This document shows positions 1-6,030 of a DNA stretch of 6,997 nucleotides, piece after piece. The DNA comes from Bacillota bacterium. GTDB lineage: Bacteria; Bacillota; Clostridia; Oscillospirales; Ruminococcaceae. Made by a program: the position numbers and the translations under genes. Under the pieces are notes generated by a model. It did no database searches and had not been told where the DNA came from. It saw only the letters and a list, made by a program, of their open reading frames with translations. The DNA lies in contig JAEWNU010000122.1 of NCBI GenBank assembly GCA_023456995.1, positions 1-6,997 on the forward strand, read 5' to 3'. How positions within the stretch are numbered: the stretch's first letter is position 1; each line of letters opens with the position of its first letter.

Positions 1-590
1 GAACCGGCAACACGCAGCTTCAGGCCCTTCATATCAGCCAAGCTGGCGATGGGGCGAACACTGTTGGTGGGATGACGGAAACCGTTCTCGCCTACGCCAA
101 GCAGATGCAGGCCCATGCTCTCGACGACTTCGCCGACAGCTTTGCCGCCTTCGCCGTCCAGTTTAGCATCAACATCTTCAAAAGAATCAAACAGGAACGG
201 CAGTGAGACAACGTTCAGACGCTTATCAAAAGCGGAATAGATCAGGTTGGAGTGCGCAGACAGCTCAGTGGTACCATCAATAACAGCCTGAATGCCCTCG
301 GACTGATTTCCAGCAGTCAGCTGATCAGCAGCGTAAACTTCTACGGTAATGGCACCGCCAGTAGCCTCGTTCACCATTTTGCCGAAGTCACGGCCCATAT
401 CGGCCCAGACAGTGTTCTCGGTAGCGGAACAAGCAAACTTCCAGGTCTGCTTCTCAAAAGCGGGCTTCCCAGCTTCCGAAGGAGCCTGCTGAGCGGGGGT
501 GCTGGTAGCGGGAGCAGAGCTTTTGCCACCGCAAGCAGCCATTGTCAGTACCATTGTCAAAGCCATAGACAATGCAAAAAACTTTTTCAT
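1..590 (-). CDS. dctP: TRAP transporter substrate-binding lipoprotein, DctP family (C-terminus cut by window edge)
   Basis: This is the extracytoplasmic solute receptor of a tripartite ATP-independent periplasmic (TRAP) transporter. It captures an organic acid outside the membrane and delivers it to the DctQ/DctM permease. It reads from ATG at 590 as 196 complete codons and is open at the window start; family members are about 330-350 residues, so roughly the last 40% is missing. Residues 1-20 form a lipoprotein signal (KKFF, hydrophobic stretch, then MAAC with the lipidated Cys20), followed by a Ser/Ala/Pro/Gln-rich linker to about residue 45. The mature domain has DctP hallmarks: GFRHPTNSVRPI (170-181) and MKGLKLRV (187-194). 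R193 corresponds to the conserved arginine that binds the ligand carboxylate in TRAP receptors. The ribosome binding site AAGGAGG lies 7 bases upstream (598-604). It is the last visible gene of dctQ-dctM-dctP. Substrate unknown; the arginine implies a carboxylate. Confidence 0.95.
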   Translation of the reverse strand, partial: MKKFFALSMALTMVLTMAACGGKSSAPATSTPAQQAPSEAGKPAFEKQTWKFACSATENTVWADMGRDFGKMVNEATGGAITVEVYAADQLTAGNQSEGIQAVIDGTTELSAHSNLIYSAFDKRLNVVSLPFLFDSFEDVDAKLDGEGGKAVGEVVESMGLHLLGVGENGFRHPTNSVRPIASLADMKGLKLRVAG

Positions 591-627
591 TTGTTTTCCT
601 CCTTAACGTCTTTGTTTTTTATCTGAT

Positions 628-642
628 ATCACAAAATGTGAT
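628..642 (-). repeat. Inverted repeat in the dctM-dctP gap
   Basis: A perfect 6-base inverted repeat, ATCACA and TGTGAT separated by three bases, lies in the 72-base gap between the dctM stop and the dctP start. On the transcribed strand it would form a small hairpin. It is followed by an A-rich, not U-rich, stretch, so it is not an intrinsic terminator. By inference it may be an mRNA processing or stabilising element that raises receptor expression over permease expression, or a protein site. The half-sites point the opposite way from the classical CRP site (TGTGA-N6-TCACA). Confidence 0.45.
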
Positions 643-662
643 GGCAGACGATGAAACGGCTA

Positions 663-1967
663 TCAGCCATGCAGGAACACCGTGGAGAAGAAGGGAACGT
701 AAGTGACAATCATCAAAGTAATGATACACGCTACAATCATAGGCCATACAGCCTTGGAAATGGTCTCAATGGTGACTGCGGTCTTGTCCTTTATATTTTG
801 CAGCTTACTGCTGACACCGATGGCTACGAACAAGTTGACGCCTACAGGAGGAGTCACCTGACCAATCGCCAGGTTCACAGTAGACAGAACGCCAAAGTGG
901 ATGGGATCAATACCCAGCTTCTTGGCAACCGGGAACATAATAGGAATAAAGATATACATGGCGGAGTTTGCGTCTACAAAGCAGCCAGCAATCAAGAAAA
1001 TCACGTTGACAATCAGTAAGAACACATACTTGTTGCCGGAAATGTTAAGCAGCAAAGTCTGTGCAGCACCGGAGATGCCATGAACAGTGCATATGTAAGA
1101 GAACAAGGTGGCGGCACCGATAATCAGCATAATGCCACCGGTTGTCTTGCCGGAATCCACCAACAAGTCATACAGATCCTGCATCTTGACTTCACGGTAA
1201 ATAAACAAACCGACAAACAGACCATACACTACAGACACGGCTGCGGCCTCAGTGGGCGTAAAGATACCACCATAGATGCCGCCGAGAATGATGACAGGCA
1301 TCAGGAAGCCCCAGAAGGATGCGCGGAAAGACTTAAACCGCTGGCTCATGCTGGCTCTCTCGCGGGATGCGGACAAGCCTTTCTTGCGAGCCTCAATCAT
1401 GATGATGACAACCAGCGCCACACCCATCATAATGCCAGGAAGAATACCGCCCATAAACATATCGCCCACGGAAACACCGGTAATAGAGGCATATACCACG
1501 AACGCAATGGAAGGCGGAATAACAATGGCGATAGAAGATGCAGTCGCCATCATTGCAGAGGAGAAAGGTGCCGAGAAACCACCGCGGTTAATCATGGCAG
1601 GGATCAGAATGATGCCCAAAGCCGCCACGGTAGCTGGGCCAGAGCCAGAGATGGCGCCAAAGAAACAGGCTACCACAACACACACGATTGCAATGCCGCC
1701 ACGTCGGTGCCCAATACAGTCATCGATAAATTGCACCAGGCGTGTGGAGATGCCCGCTTTTGCCATGATGTTGCCGGACAACACGAAAAACGGAATAGCC
1801 AGCAACAGGAATTTTGCCATGCCATTATAGACGTTGGTAGGAACAATGGACAGCTTATCCCCAGAATAAACCATGGCGAAAATCGAAGACAAACCCAAGC
1901 TAGTGCAGATGGGAACATTTAAGAACAGCAAAATAAAGAACGAGCCGAAGAGGATAAAGTTAATCAT
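663..1967 (-). CDS. dctM: TRAP transporter large permease subunit, DctM family
   Basis: This is the large membrane subunit of the TRAP transporter, which carries out ion-coupled import of the substrate delivered by DctP. The protein has 434 residues, the usual length for the family, and is almost wholly hydrophobic with about a dozen predicted membrane segments. Family landmarks are the N-terminal MINFILFGSFFILLFLNVPI, the segment GAISGSGPATVAALGIILIPAM (about 104-125), the central FTPTEAAAVSVVYGLFVG, and near the C-terminus the stretch VNLAIGQVTPPVGVNLF. The ATG at 1967 overlaps the dctQ stop in an ATGA arrangement, implying translational coupling. A GAGGGGGA purine run inside the end of dctQ could serve as ribosome binding site. 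The gene is intact. The long plus-strand reading frames opposite it (for example 1080-1922) are shadows. Confidence 0.97.
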   Translation of the reverse strand: MINFILFGSFFILLFLNVPICTSLGLSSIFAMVYSGDKLSIVPTNVYNGMAKFLLLAIPFFVLSGNIMAKAGISTRLVQFIDDCIGHRRGGIAIVCVVVACFFGAISGSGPATVAALGIILIPAMINRGGFSAPFSSAMMATASSIAIVIPPSIAFVVYASITGVSVGDMFMGGILPGIMMGVALVVIIMIEARKKGLSASRERASMSQRFKSFRASFWGFLMPVIILGGIYGGIFTPTEAAAVSVVYGLFVGLFIYREVKMQDLYDLLVDSGKTTGGIMLIIGAATLFSYICTVHGISGAAQTLLLNISGNKYVFLLIVNVIFLIAGCFVDANSAMYIFIPIMFPVAKKLGIDPIHFGVLSTVNLAIGQVTPPVGVNLFVAIGVSSKLQNIKDKTAVTIETISKAVWPMIVACIITLMIVTYVPFFSTVFLHG

Positions 1968-2485
1968 TTCTGCTGGTCCCCCTCATTCTCAATTTTAACG
2001 CAGTCAGCGTTATTAGTCATAACGTCCACACAAAATTCAATGCTATGTATAATCAAGAAAAAAGCGCCGATGGGCAGAAAAATTGTAAATACCCATTCCG
2101 GCCAGCCCAGAGAAAAGGTATGCTTGCCGTTAGCCATTTGCGTCGCAACCTTATCCCAACCGGTCTTCAAAAGCAGAATCCAGAGCAAGGTATTGGCCAC
2201 TGTAATGATGGCCACAAAGATCTTCTTGCCGCCAACCTTAAGGCGGTCAAAAATTAGGGACAGGCTAATCAGGCTTCCTTCACGGGCACATAGCGCACAA
2301 CCCATCATAATCATCAGAACAAACAGGTTGATAACCAACTCCTCCGTCCAGGCGAATTGGCTGTTGCTGAATTTGCGAACTAGCACGTTCGCAAACGTGA
2401 TCAAAGTAACAACAATTAAAATGAGGCTGATTACAATTTTTTCAACCGCAGCGATGTTATCCATGATCTTTTTGTAGGCTTTCAT
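1964..2485 (-). CDS. dctQ: TRAP transporter small permease subunit, DctQ family
   Basis: This is the small membrane subunit that pairs with DctM in the TRAP permease and is needed for transport. The 173-residue product has four predicted membrane segments (about 15-35, 48-65, 88-107 and 130-150). It carries the DctQ-typical segment QFAWTEELVINLFVLMIMMG followed by CALCAREGSLISLSLIFDRL, matching the family pattern of a Trp-Thr-Glu-Glu motif after helix 1 and a charged loop after helix 2. The start at 2485 is preceded by AAGGAAGGGG (2495-2504), 9 bases away. It is the first gene of the dctQ-dctM-dctP unit. The 276 bases upstream (2486-2761) must hold the promoter unless transcription reads in from the SdpI-like gene. 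Confidence 0.95.
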   Translation of the reverse strand: MKAYKKIMDNIAAVEKIVISLILIVVTLITFANVLVRKFSNSQFAWTEELVINLFVLMIMMGCALCAREGSLISLSLIFDRLKVGGKKIFVAIITVANTLLWILLLKTGWDKVATQMANGKHTFSLGWPEWVFTIFLPIGAFFLIIHSIEFCVDVMTNNADCVKIENEGDQQK

Positions 2486-2535
2486 TCAATCGATCCCCTT
2501 CCTTAAAACTATGAGTCGTCAGATATGTAGTTATT

Positions 2536-2560
2536 GCTGTATAAATTCCCCTTTTATAGC
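2536..2560. repeat. Imperfect inverted repeat upstream of dctQ
   Basis: GCTGTATAAA and TTTATAGC form an inverted repeat with one bulged base around a short CCCC-containing centre. It lies 51-75 bases upstream of the dctQ start. On the minus strand it contains the TATAAA- and TATACA-type hexamers that are the best -10 candidates for dctQMP, but no convincing -35 accompanies either of them. It could therefore be promoter DNA, an operator, or both. Confidence 0.3.
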
Positions 2561-2597
2561 AGTTGATCAGCCACTTTCTGGACGACATCCTCATACA

Positions 2598-2611
2598 GGG
2601 GCCTTAGCCCC
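2598..2611 (-). other. GC-rich hairpin in the dctQ upstream region
   Basis: GGGGC and GCCCC flank a four-base loop, giving a five-pair all-GC stem in an otherwise AT-rich intergenic stretch, 113-126 bases upstream of dctQ. No U-run follows on either strand, so it is not a standard terminator. If the dctQMP transcript begins upstream it would be a leader hairpin. Confidence 0.3.
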
Positions 2612-2707
2612 GGTACTCCACAAGAAACAGCACATCTATGTTGATGGCTGTAGTCACAAGTGAATTTCTCCAAACAATAATCGTGACCCTTATTATTTGG
2701 TTTTCAA

Positions 2708-2724
2708 ATTTCGAAAGCCGAAAT
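2708..2724. repeat. Inverted repeat just downstream of the SdpI-like gene
   Basis: ATTTCG and CGAAAT are separated by five bases, 38 bases past the stop of the minus-strand membrane protein gene. A hairpin is possible in its 3' untranslated region. The stem is AT-rich and no T-tract follows on the minus strand, so it would be a weak terminator at best. Confidence 0.25.
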
Positions 2725-2761
2725 ATGTAGTTTAGCACTCAATGTTAGCAACTACTTCCGG

Positions 2762-3490
2762 TCAGCTTTTTAGCACTAAGCCATAAACAAAAGGAGAGGC
2801 GATAACAACAGCCACCAGCGCAGCTATAAAAGGTGATAATCCGGATGTTACCATTACATCCAGTATCGTTAACAATCCGGCAGTCATCCATGCACCACCG
2901 GCCGCTCGATGAACAGTCAACCACGCTTGCTCACTGCGCTGCGTAAAAGAAAAACGTAACGCAATCTTGGCGTCTCGCGGGCACTCCCACATCTGTCCAC
3001 CCAGAATTAAAAGCAGCAATCCGATGATACAGGGGGAAAGAAAGGAAAGAGGTAACGGCGTCTGGCCCAAAGATTGCCGAATCATACCGCTACAAAAAAT
3101 AACAGAGATGATAGAAAATCCCCAGCGACCAGTCAGACGGATATGGGTTGGCGGCAGAGTCATGCGGTTCTGATGAACCCACAACTGACCGTGGGCGATT
3201 GTGTTGAGCAGGCACATTAGCCCTGGAAGACCAAATGCCACAACCCAACGAGGAAGAGAATCATCCTTCCCATCTGCCCCGATGAGACCGCTGGGAACAA
3301 GCAGCGGAATATCGCGCCAAAATCTAACCCCCATTACTATGGGCATGGCGCAAGCCAGTAGTGTCACCAACAGCAAAATTGTACGCTTCTGACGAGAAAC
3401 GTGTTTACCGAACATCTTAGCACCGGCAATCTCCATTTCTCGAGTCATATGAGTATTTTGATTTGCTTTTTTGAATTTTCGGTTTCCCAT
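2762..3490 (-). CDS. Six-helix membrane protein resembling the SdpI/DUF1648 family
   Basis: This is an integral membrane protein of 242 residues. A charged, Lys/Arg-rich N-terminus (1-36) is followed by about six hydrophobic segments (37-56, 82-100, 122-138, 147-166, 196-213 and 219-239). The RFWRDIPLLVPSGLIGADGKDDSLPRW region (57-82) resembles the DUF1648 pattern of a proline-rich extracellular loop after helix 1. ALRFSFTQRSEQAWLTVHRAAG (177-198) resembles the SdpI signature, in which Gly-Ile-Arg-Thr-Pro-Thr is followed by a Trp and a His-Arg-hydrophobic-Gly stretch. The Gly-Ile-Arg part is altered (ALRF). SdpI is an immunity protein against a killing peptide in Bacillus, but most relatives have no known role and none is assigned here. 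The ATG at 3490 is chosen because AAGGAAAGG (3500-3508) lies 9 bases upstream. It lies 110 bases downstream of the gntR-type gene on the same strand with no clear terminator between, so co-transcription is possible. Confidence 0.6.
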   Translation of the reverse strand: MGNRKFKKANQNTHMTREMEIAGAKMFGKHVSRQKRTILLLVTLLACAMPIVMGVRFWRDIPLLVPSGLIGADGKDDSLPRWVVAFGLPGLMCLLNTIAHGQLWVHQNRMTLPPTHIRLTGRWGFSIISVIFCSGMIRQSLGQTPLPLSFLSPCIIGLLLLILGGQMWECPRDAKIALRFSFTQRSEQAWLTVHRAAGGAWMTAGLLTILDVMVTSGLSPFIAALVAVVIASPFVYGLVLKS

Positions 3491-3600
3491 AGATCTAAGC
3501 CTTTCCTTACGATATGTGAGTTGACCGATTGATCAGCGACAAAAGCAATGCACAGCCAAAAGCCAACCCGATAGGTGTTTAAAGGCCATCGACCGTAGCA

Positions 3601-4299
3601 TTATGGTGCGTCAAGGTCGATTCGTGAAATTTCAAACGCGTGAACGATGTGCAGCCGCATGGCAGCATAAGAGCCATCGGCATTGCGCGCTTCAATAAAC
3701 CGCACCAGCTCCTTGTGGTCATTAAGGGAGAGGGCTACCAGATCCGTGTTCTTGTCAAAATTGGAAGCGACGCTATAAATGGCACGGTTAATGATGGGCA
3801 TCAGTTCCTTAACGAAGGGATTGTGGCTGGCCTGCGCGATAGCATTGTGAAAATCCTGCTCTACCTTAATTCGGTTTTTCCCCTCGGCTATCGTCTTTTC
3901 AATCTCCAGACTCAGCTCTTTAATGCGCTGTATCTCCTCTTCCGTGGCTCTCTTGGCCGCATAGTAAGCGGCGGTAGGCTCGATCATCATTCGCATATCC
4001 AGCATATCCTGGTTGCTGGCATTCACATTGACCACCATGGAAAAATCCGCTTTGGATGATATAAACTCTCCGGAAGCAGCCGTTACATAGGTTCCACGAC
4101 CCCGACGAATCTCTACCACGCTGCGTGCGCAAAGCATACGCATCGCTTCCCGCAAGGTAACCCGGCTAATTCCTAGTTCTTGAGCCAGCTGCAGTTCATT
4201 AGGCATTTTGTCTCCGGCCTGAAATCTCTGCTCCGCAAAAATCATATCCATAATTTGTCCGGCAGCTTTTTCTGCCAACGAAGATGTTACTCGCGACAT
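3601..4299 (-). CDS. GntR-family transcriptional regulator, FadR/FCD subfamily
   Basis: This is a one-component regulator. The 232-residue product has an N-terminal winged helix-turn-helix domain (about 5-73), with QLAQELGISRVTLREAMRMLCARSVVEIRRGRGTYV as the recognition helix and wing. A C-terminal all-helical FCD domain follows (about 97-225). FCD regulators usually bind small carboxylates, often through a metal held by an Asp and three His residues. Here H151, H195 and H217 are present and E147 stands where Asp is usual. The start at 4299 has AGGAGG only 4 bases upstream. The gene sits between the TRAP genes and the divergent dehydrogenase operon, so control of one or both by an organic acid is likely; this is inference from position. 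A plausible promoter lies at 4389-4417, and a heptad repeat occupies the leader just before the ribosome binding site. Confidence 0.95.
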   Translation of the reverse strand: MSRVTSSLAEKAAGQIMDMIFAEQRFQAGDKMPNELQLAQELGISRVTLREAMRMLCARSVVEIRRGRGTYVTAASGEFISSKADFSMVVNVNASNQDMLDMRMMIEPTAAYYAAKRATEEEIQRIKELSLEIEKTIAEGKNRIKVEQDFHNAIAQASHNPFVKELMPIINRAIYSVASNFDKNTDLVALSLNDHKELVRFIEARNADGSYAAMRLHIVHAFEISRIDLDAP

Positions 4300-4313
4300 A
4301 TGACCTCCTAGTT

Positions 4314-4358
4314 ACCAGCCACCAGTAAACAGCTACCAGCTGCCAGTACCAGTCACCA
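4314..4358 (-). repeat. Degenerate 7-base tandem repeat in the gntR leader
   Basis: On the plus strand ACCAG-type units start at 4314, 4321, 4328 (AACAG), 4335, 4342 (GCCAG), 4348 and 4355 (ACCAA), a period of 7 bases with one 6-base step. In the transcript this reads as successive CTGGT-type units ending five bases before the AGGAGG of the regulator gene. The repeat is directly visible. Its role is unknown; it could be a slippage-prone spacer, an RNA or protein binding array, or a neutral repeat. Confidence 0.7.
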
Positions 4359-4388
4359 AAATAATTGTCTGATTTATGAATTAAATAC

Positions 4389-4417
4389 ATCTTACCTCAG
4401 GTATTTCAAAAAATCAA
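4389..4417 (-). promoter_or_regulatory. Candidate sigma-70 promoter for the gntR-type gene
   Basis: On the minus strand TTGATT (4417-4412) and TAAGAT (4394-4389) are separated by 17 bases. Each hexamer matches its consensus at four of six positions. Spacing, orientation and position (about 90 bases upstream of the start) fit. A transcript from here would carry the heptad repeat in its 5' leader. Confidence 0.4.
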
Positions 4418-4516
4418 TGATGATTTTCACTAAAAGAAAAATATCTAAAAATATGTACAAATTTATTTCACAATATTAAACATTTTAACGAAAGTGCTAA
4501 GTGATTTATTTTGATC

Positions 4517-4597
4517 ATTGACTTTTTTGCCTATTATAAATAATATGGGTAGCAGATAGAGACGTAAGATGACTCAATAATTTCAAAGAGTGAAATT
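4517..4597 (+). repeat. Promoter/leader module, copy A
   Basis: Ordered elements are ATTGACTTTTTTGC (4517-4530), AGACGTAAGATGAC (4560-4573), then an inverted repeat AATTTCA / TGAAATT with a five-base loop (4579-4597). The same elements recur in the same order in copy B downstream. The inverted repeat has a perfect 7-base stem and could form a hairpin in the operon's leader RNA or be a protein site. Confidence 0.6.
4518..4546 (+). promoter_or_regulatory. Candidate sigma-70 promoter for the plus-strand operon (P1)
   Basis: TTGACT (4518-4523) and TAATAT (4541-4546) are separated by exactly 17 bases in AT-rich DNA, giving the best promoter match in the window. Transcription would begin near 4553, giving a leader of about 160 bases. 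The leader would include both copies of the AGACGTAAGATGAC element, the first starting within about 10 bases of the start site. A TTGATCA motif (4511-4517) abuts the -35 hexamer. Confidence 0.55.
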
Positions 4598-4603
4598 TGA
4601 AAA

Positions 4604-4701
4604 ATTGACTTTGTTGCGCACCTGTTTTGCATATTAAAATAAGCTGAATTACCAGAAACAGACGTAAGATGACCCACTGTTTTTCAGCCAGAGAATTGAA
4701 A
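4604..4701 (+). repeat. Promoter/leader module, copy B
   Basis: This repeats copy A: ATTGACTTTGTTGC (4604-4617, 13 of 14 bases identical), AGACGTAAGATGAC (4660-4673, identical over 14 bases and exactly 100 bases from copy A), then TTTCA (4682-4686) and TGAAA (4697-4701) as a looser inverted repeat. A TAAAAT hexamer (4635-4640) could be a -10 for a second start, with TTGTTG (4611-4616) 18 bases upstream, but this promoter is weaker than P1. Confidence 0.6.
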
Positions 4702-4714
4702 CGACGGGGGTAGC

Positions 4715-5485
4715 ATGATGGAAAATGTCTTGCAAGTAACGCTATCATGCAACGCAGGACTCATTTTAGAATATCAAGGTACAAAGCTTCTGCTTGATGG
4801 CATCTATGGAGCTAAAGGCCATCCCTTTAGCAATTTAGGACTGCGTCGGTGGGAAAAGATGCTCTCAGGTACCGCGCCTTATGATAACATCGACTACCTG
4901 CTTTTTAGCCACCAGCATCCAGATCACTTTACGCCAGAAATGACGCTCGCTTACCTGAAAGAGCAGAACATAAAAGGCGTCTTCTTCCCAGAGGTCGCGG
5001 GTGAAACCCAAACAAATCTAATTTCATATATAAAAGAAAACCATATTCCCTGTGTGCTAATTTCACGTCAAACACAGCGTGCGACGTTTTATATTGAGCC
5101 GCAAATTCAGGTTCGAGCATTTCCCACTTTGCACCTGGACAAGAAATTCCAGGATGTTACGCATTATTGTTACCTGATCTCATTTGGCGACAAACATGTG
5201 CTTTTTACAGCTGATGTAGATTATACCACTGAGACTTTTTCTGCCATTCAAACATTTCCTCTTCGAGCAACGTTTATAAATCCGCTGTTTTTTAATGCGC
5301 TTCGAAGTGGCAAGTTTTTTTCCGGTACATTGAACACAAAGACCTTTTGCATTTATCACGTCCCCTTTTCAGAAGATGACAGCATGCGTATGCGGCCTAT
5401 GCTAGCAAAAGATTTACTGGCTTGGCCACAGGAAAAACCAGAAGCTATTGTCCTCTGTAGTGCTTTTCAGCGCATAGAGTTGTAA
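4715..5485 (+). CDS. Metallo-beta-lactamase-fold hydrolase (UlaG-like group)
   Basis: This is a probable cytoplasmic metal-dependent hydrolase of unknown substrate, 256 residues with no signal peptide. The fold signature is complete: SHQHPDH gives H66, H68, D70 and H71; further ligand candidates are H140 (PTLHLD), D167 (FTADVDY) and H215 (YHVPF). The N-terminal pattern NAGLILEYQGTKLLLDGIY resembles the UlaG/COG2220-like subset, whose members include sugar-lactone and phosphodiester hydrolases. It is not recognisably a beta-lactamase conferring resistance. Two adjacent ATGs (4715 and 4718) are possible starts; the GGGGG run at 4706-4710 is 4 and 7 bases upstream respectively, so the second may be preferred. 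The gene is more AT-rich than the two genes after it, which may point to a different origin. The gap to the PPC gene is 31 bases, consistent with an operon. Confidence 0.88.
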   Translation: MMENVLQVTLSCNAGLILEYQGTKLLLDGIYGAKGHPFSNLGLRRWEKMLSGTAPYDNIDYLLFSHQHPDHFTPEMTLAYLKEQNIKGVFFPEVAGETQTNLISYIKENHIPCVLISRQTQRATFYIEPQIQVRAFPTLHLDKKFQDVTHYCYLISFGDKHVLFTADVDYTTETFSAIQTFPLRATFINPLFFNALRSGKFFSGTLNTKTFCIYHVPFSEDDSMRMRPMLAKDLLAWPQEKPEAIVLCSAFQRIEL

Positions 5486-5516
5486 GCCAAAAATATTTTT
5501 ATTTTAGGAGGCTGAC

Positions 5517-5996
5517 ATGGAGAAATTTGAAATGGAAATGGCACAAGGCCATCTCGGCCGTGTCGTCGCGCTTCGCCTGAAGCCCGGCACCGATGTTCTG
5601 CTGGGCTTAGAAGAAGCCTGCAAACGCAGCGGTATCAACAACGGTGTTATTCTTAGCGCCATCGGTAGTTTGGACGGTGTAAGTTTCTGTAACCCCGTAG
5701 AATTGCCAAAGAAAAAAGCCGGCTACGGCTATGGCGAGATCCTGCATCTGACAGGCCCCATTGAGCTGACCAACGCCAGCGGCATCATCTGCCATGATGA
5801 CGCGGGCGTCACCAACCTGCATGTACATATCACCCTCAGCGACCGGTACGGCAACGCGCATGGCGGCCATCTGGTGGAAGGCACCAAGGTTTTACTGACG
5901 GTGGATGTCGTTCTGGCAGAAATCGAAGGAATGATCATGGGTCGAAAATTTGACGACGAACTGGAAGTCCCTCTGTTCGCTCCTCGACAGGCATGA
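5517..5996 (+). CDS. PPC/DUF296 domain protein
   Basis: This small single-domain protein of 159 residues matches the PPC (plant and prokaryote conserved, DUF296) fold throughout. The diagnostic part is NLHVHITLSDRYGNAHGGHL (100-119): the LHVH pair (H102, H104) and H118 of GGHL are the usual metal-binding histidines. VLLTVDVVLAEIEG (125-138) is the typical following strand. In plants the domain occurs with AT-hooks in DNA-binding proteins; bacterial stand-alone members lack AT-hooks, as here, and their function is largely unknown. Calling it DNA-binding would go beyond the evidence. AGGAGG (5506-5511) lies 5 bases before the ATG. It sits between the hydrolase and the dehydrogenase E1 alpha gene, suggesting an accessory or regulatory role in that pathway. 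Confidence 0.92.
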   Translation: MEKFEMEMAQGHLGRVVALRLKPGTDVLLGLEEACKRSGINNGVILSAIGSLDGVSFCNPVELPKKKAGYGYGEILHLTGPIELTNASGIICHDDAGVTNLHVHITLSDRYGNAHGGHLVEGTKVLLTVDVVLAEIEGMIMGRKFDDELEVPLFAPRQA

Positions 5997-6030
5997 GGTT
6001 CCGCATTATAAACAGAAAGGCGTGAAAAAA

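Larger units (their letters stand above)
4300..4714. other. Divergent intergenic regulatory region
   Basis: These 415 bases separate the minus-strand gntR-type gene from the plus-strand operon. The section from about 4360 to 4650 is strikingly AT-rich compared with the flanking genes. From left to right it holds the gntR ribosome binding site, a heptad tandem repeat, a gntR promoter candidate, a T/A-rich stretch without recognisable elements (4418-4510), and two copies of a promoter/leader module. No credible small gene was found in it. Confidence 0.75.

Noticed and set aside
252..626. 124-residue plus-strand reading frame
   Set aside because: It is antisense to the signal peptide and N-terminal domain of dctP; the composition is Ser/Gly-rich and there is no ribosome binding site.
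628..642. CRP-type operator
   Set aside because: The half-sites are in the inverse order (ATCACA-N3-TGTGAT) with the wrong spacing.
1080..1922. 280-residue plus-strand reading frame
   Set aside because: It lies wholly antisense to dctM, has a low-complexity His/Asn/Arg-rich translation with no fold pattern, and dctM is a clear full-length family member.
2040..2477. 145-residue plus-strand reading frame
   Set aside because: It is antisense to dctQ, which has a clear family match, ribosome binding site and coupling to dctM.
4199..4390. Short minus-strand frame reading through the heptad repeat
   Set aside because: It overlaps the start of the gntR-type gene in another frame, lacks a ribosome binding site, and its Trp/Tyr/Val-rich run is simply the translated repeat.
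4616..4630. Possible sigma-54 (-24/-12) promoter, since aco operons are often sigma-54 dependent
   Set aside because: GCGCAC-N5-TTGC has the right spacing but lacks the GG of the -24 element. Copy A of the module has no counterpart, and no sigma-54 activator gene is in the window.
4560..4673. CRISPR array from the two identical 14-mers
   Set aside because: There are only two copies, the unit is too short, the intervening 86 bases contain promoter-like repeats, and no cas gene is present.
4515..4748. 77-residue minus-strand frame in the divergent intergenic region
   Set aside because: It runs over the duplicated promoter module and into the hydrolase gene antisense, and shows no domain pattern.
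4715..5485. Antibiotic-resistance beta-lactamase
   Set aside because: The metal motif defines only the fold. There is no signal peptide and the gene is in a catabolic context.
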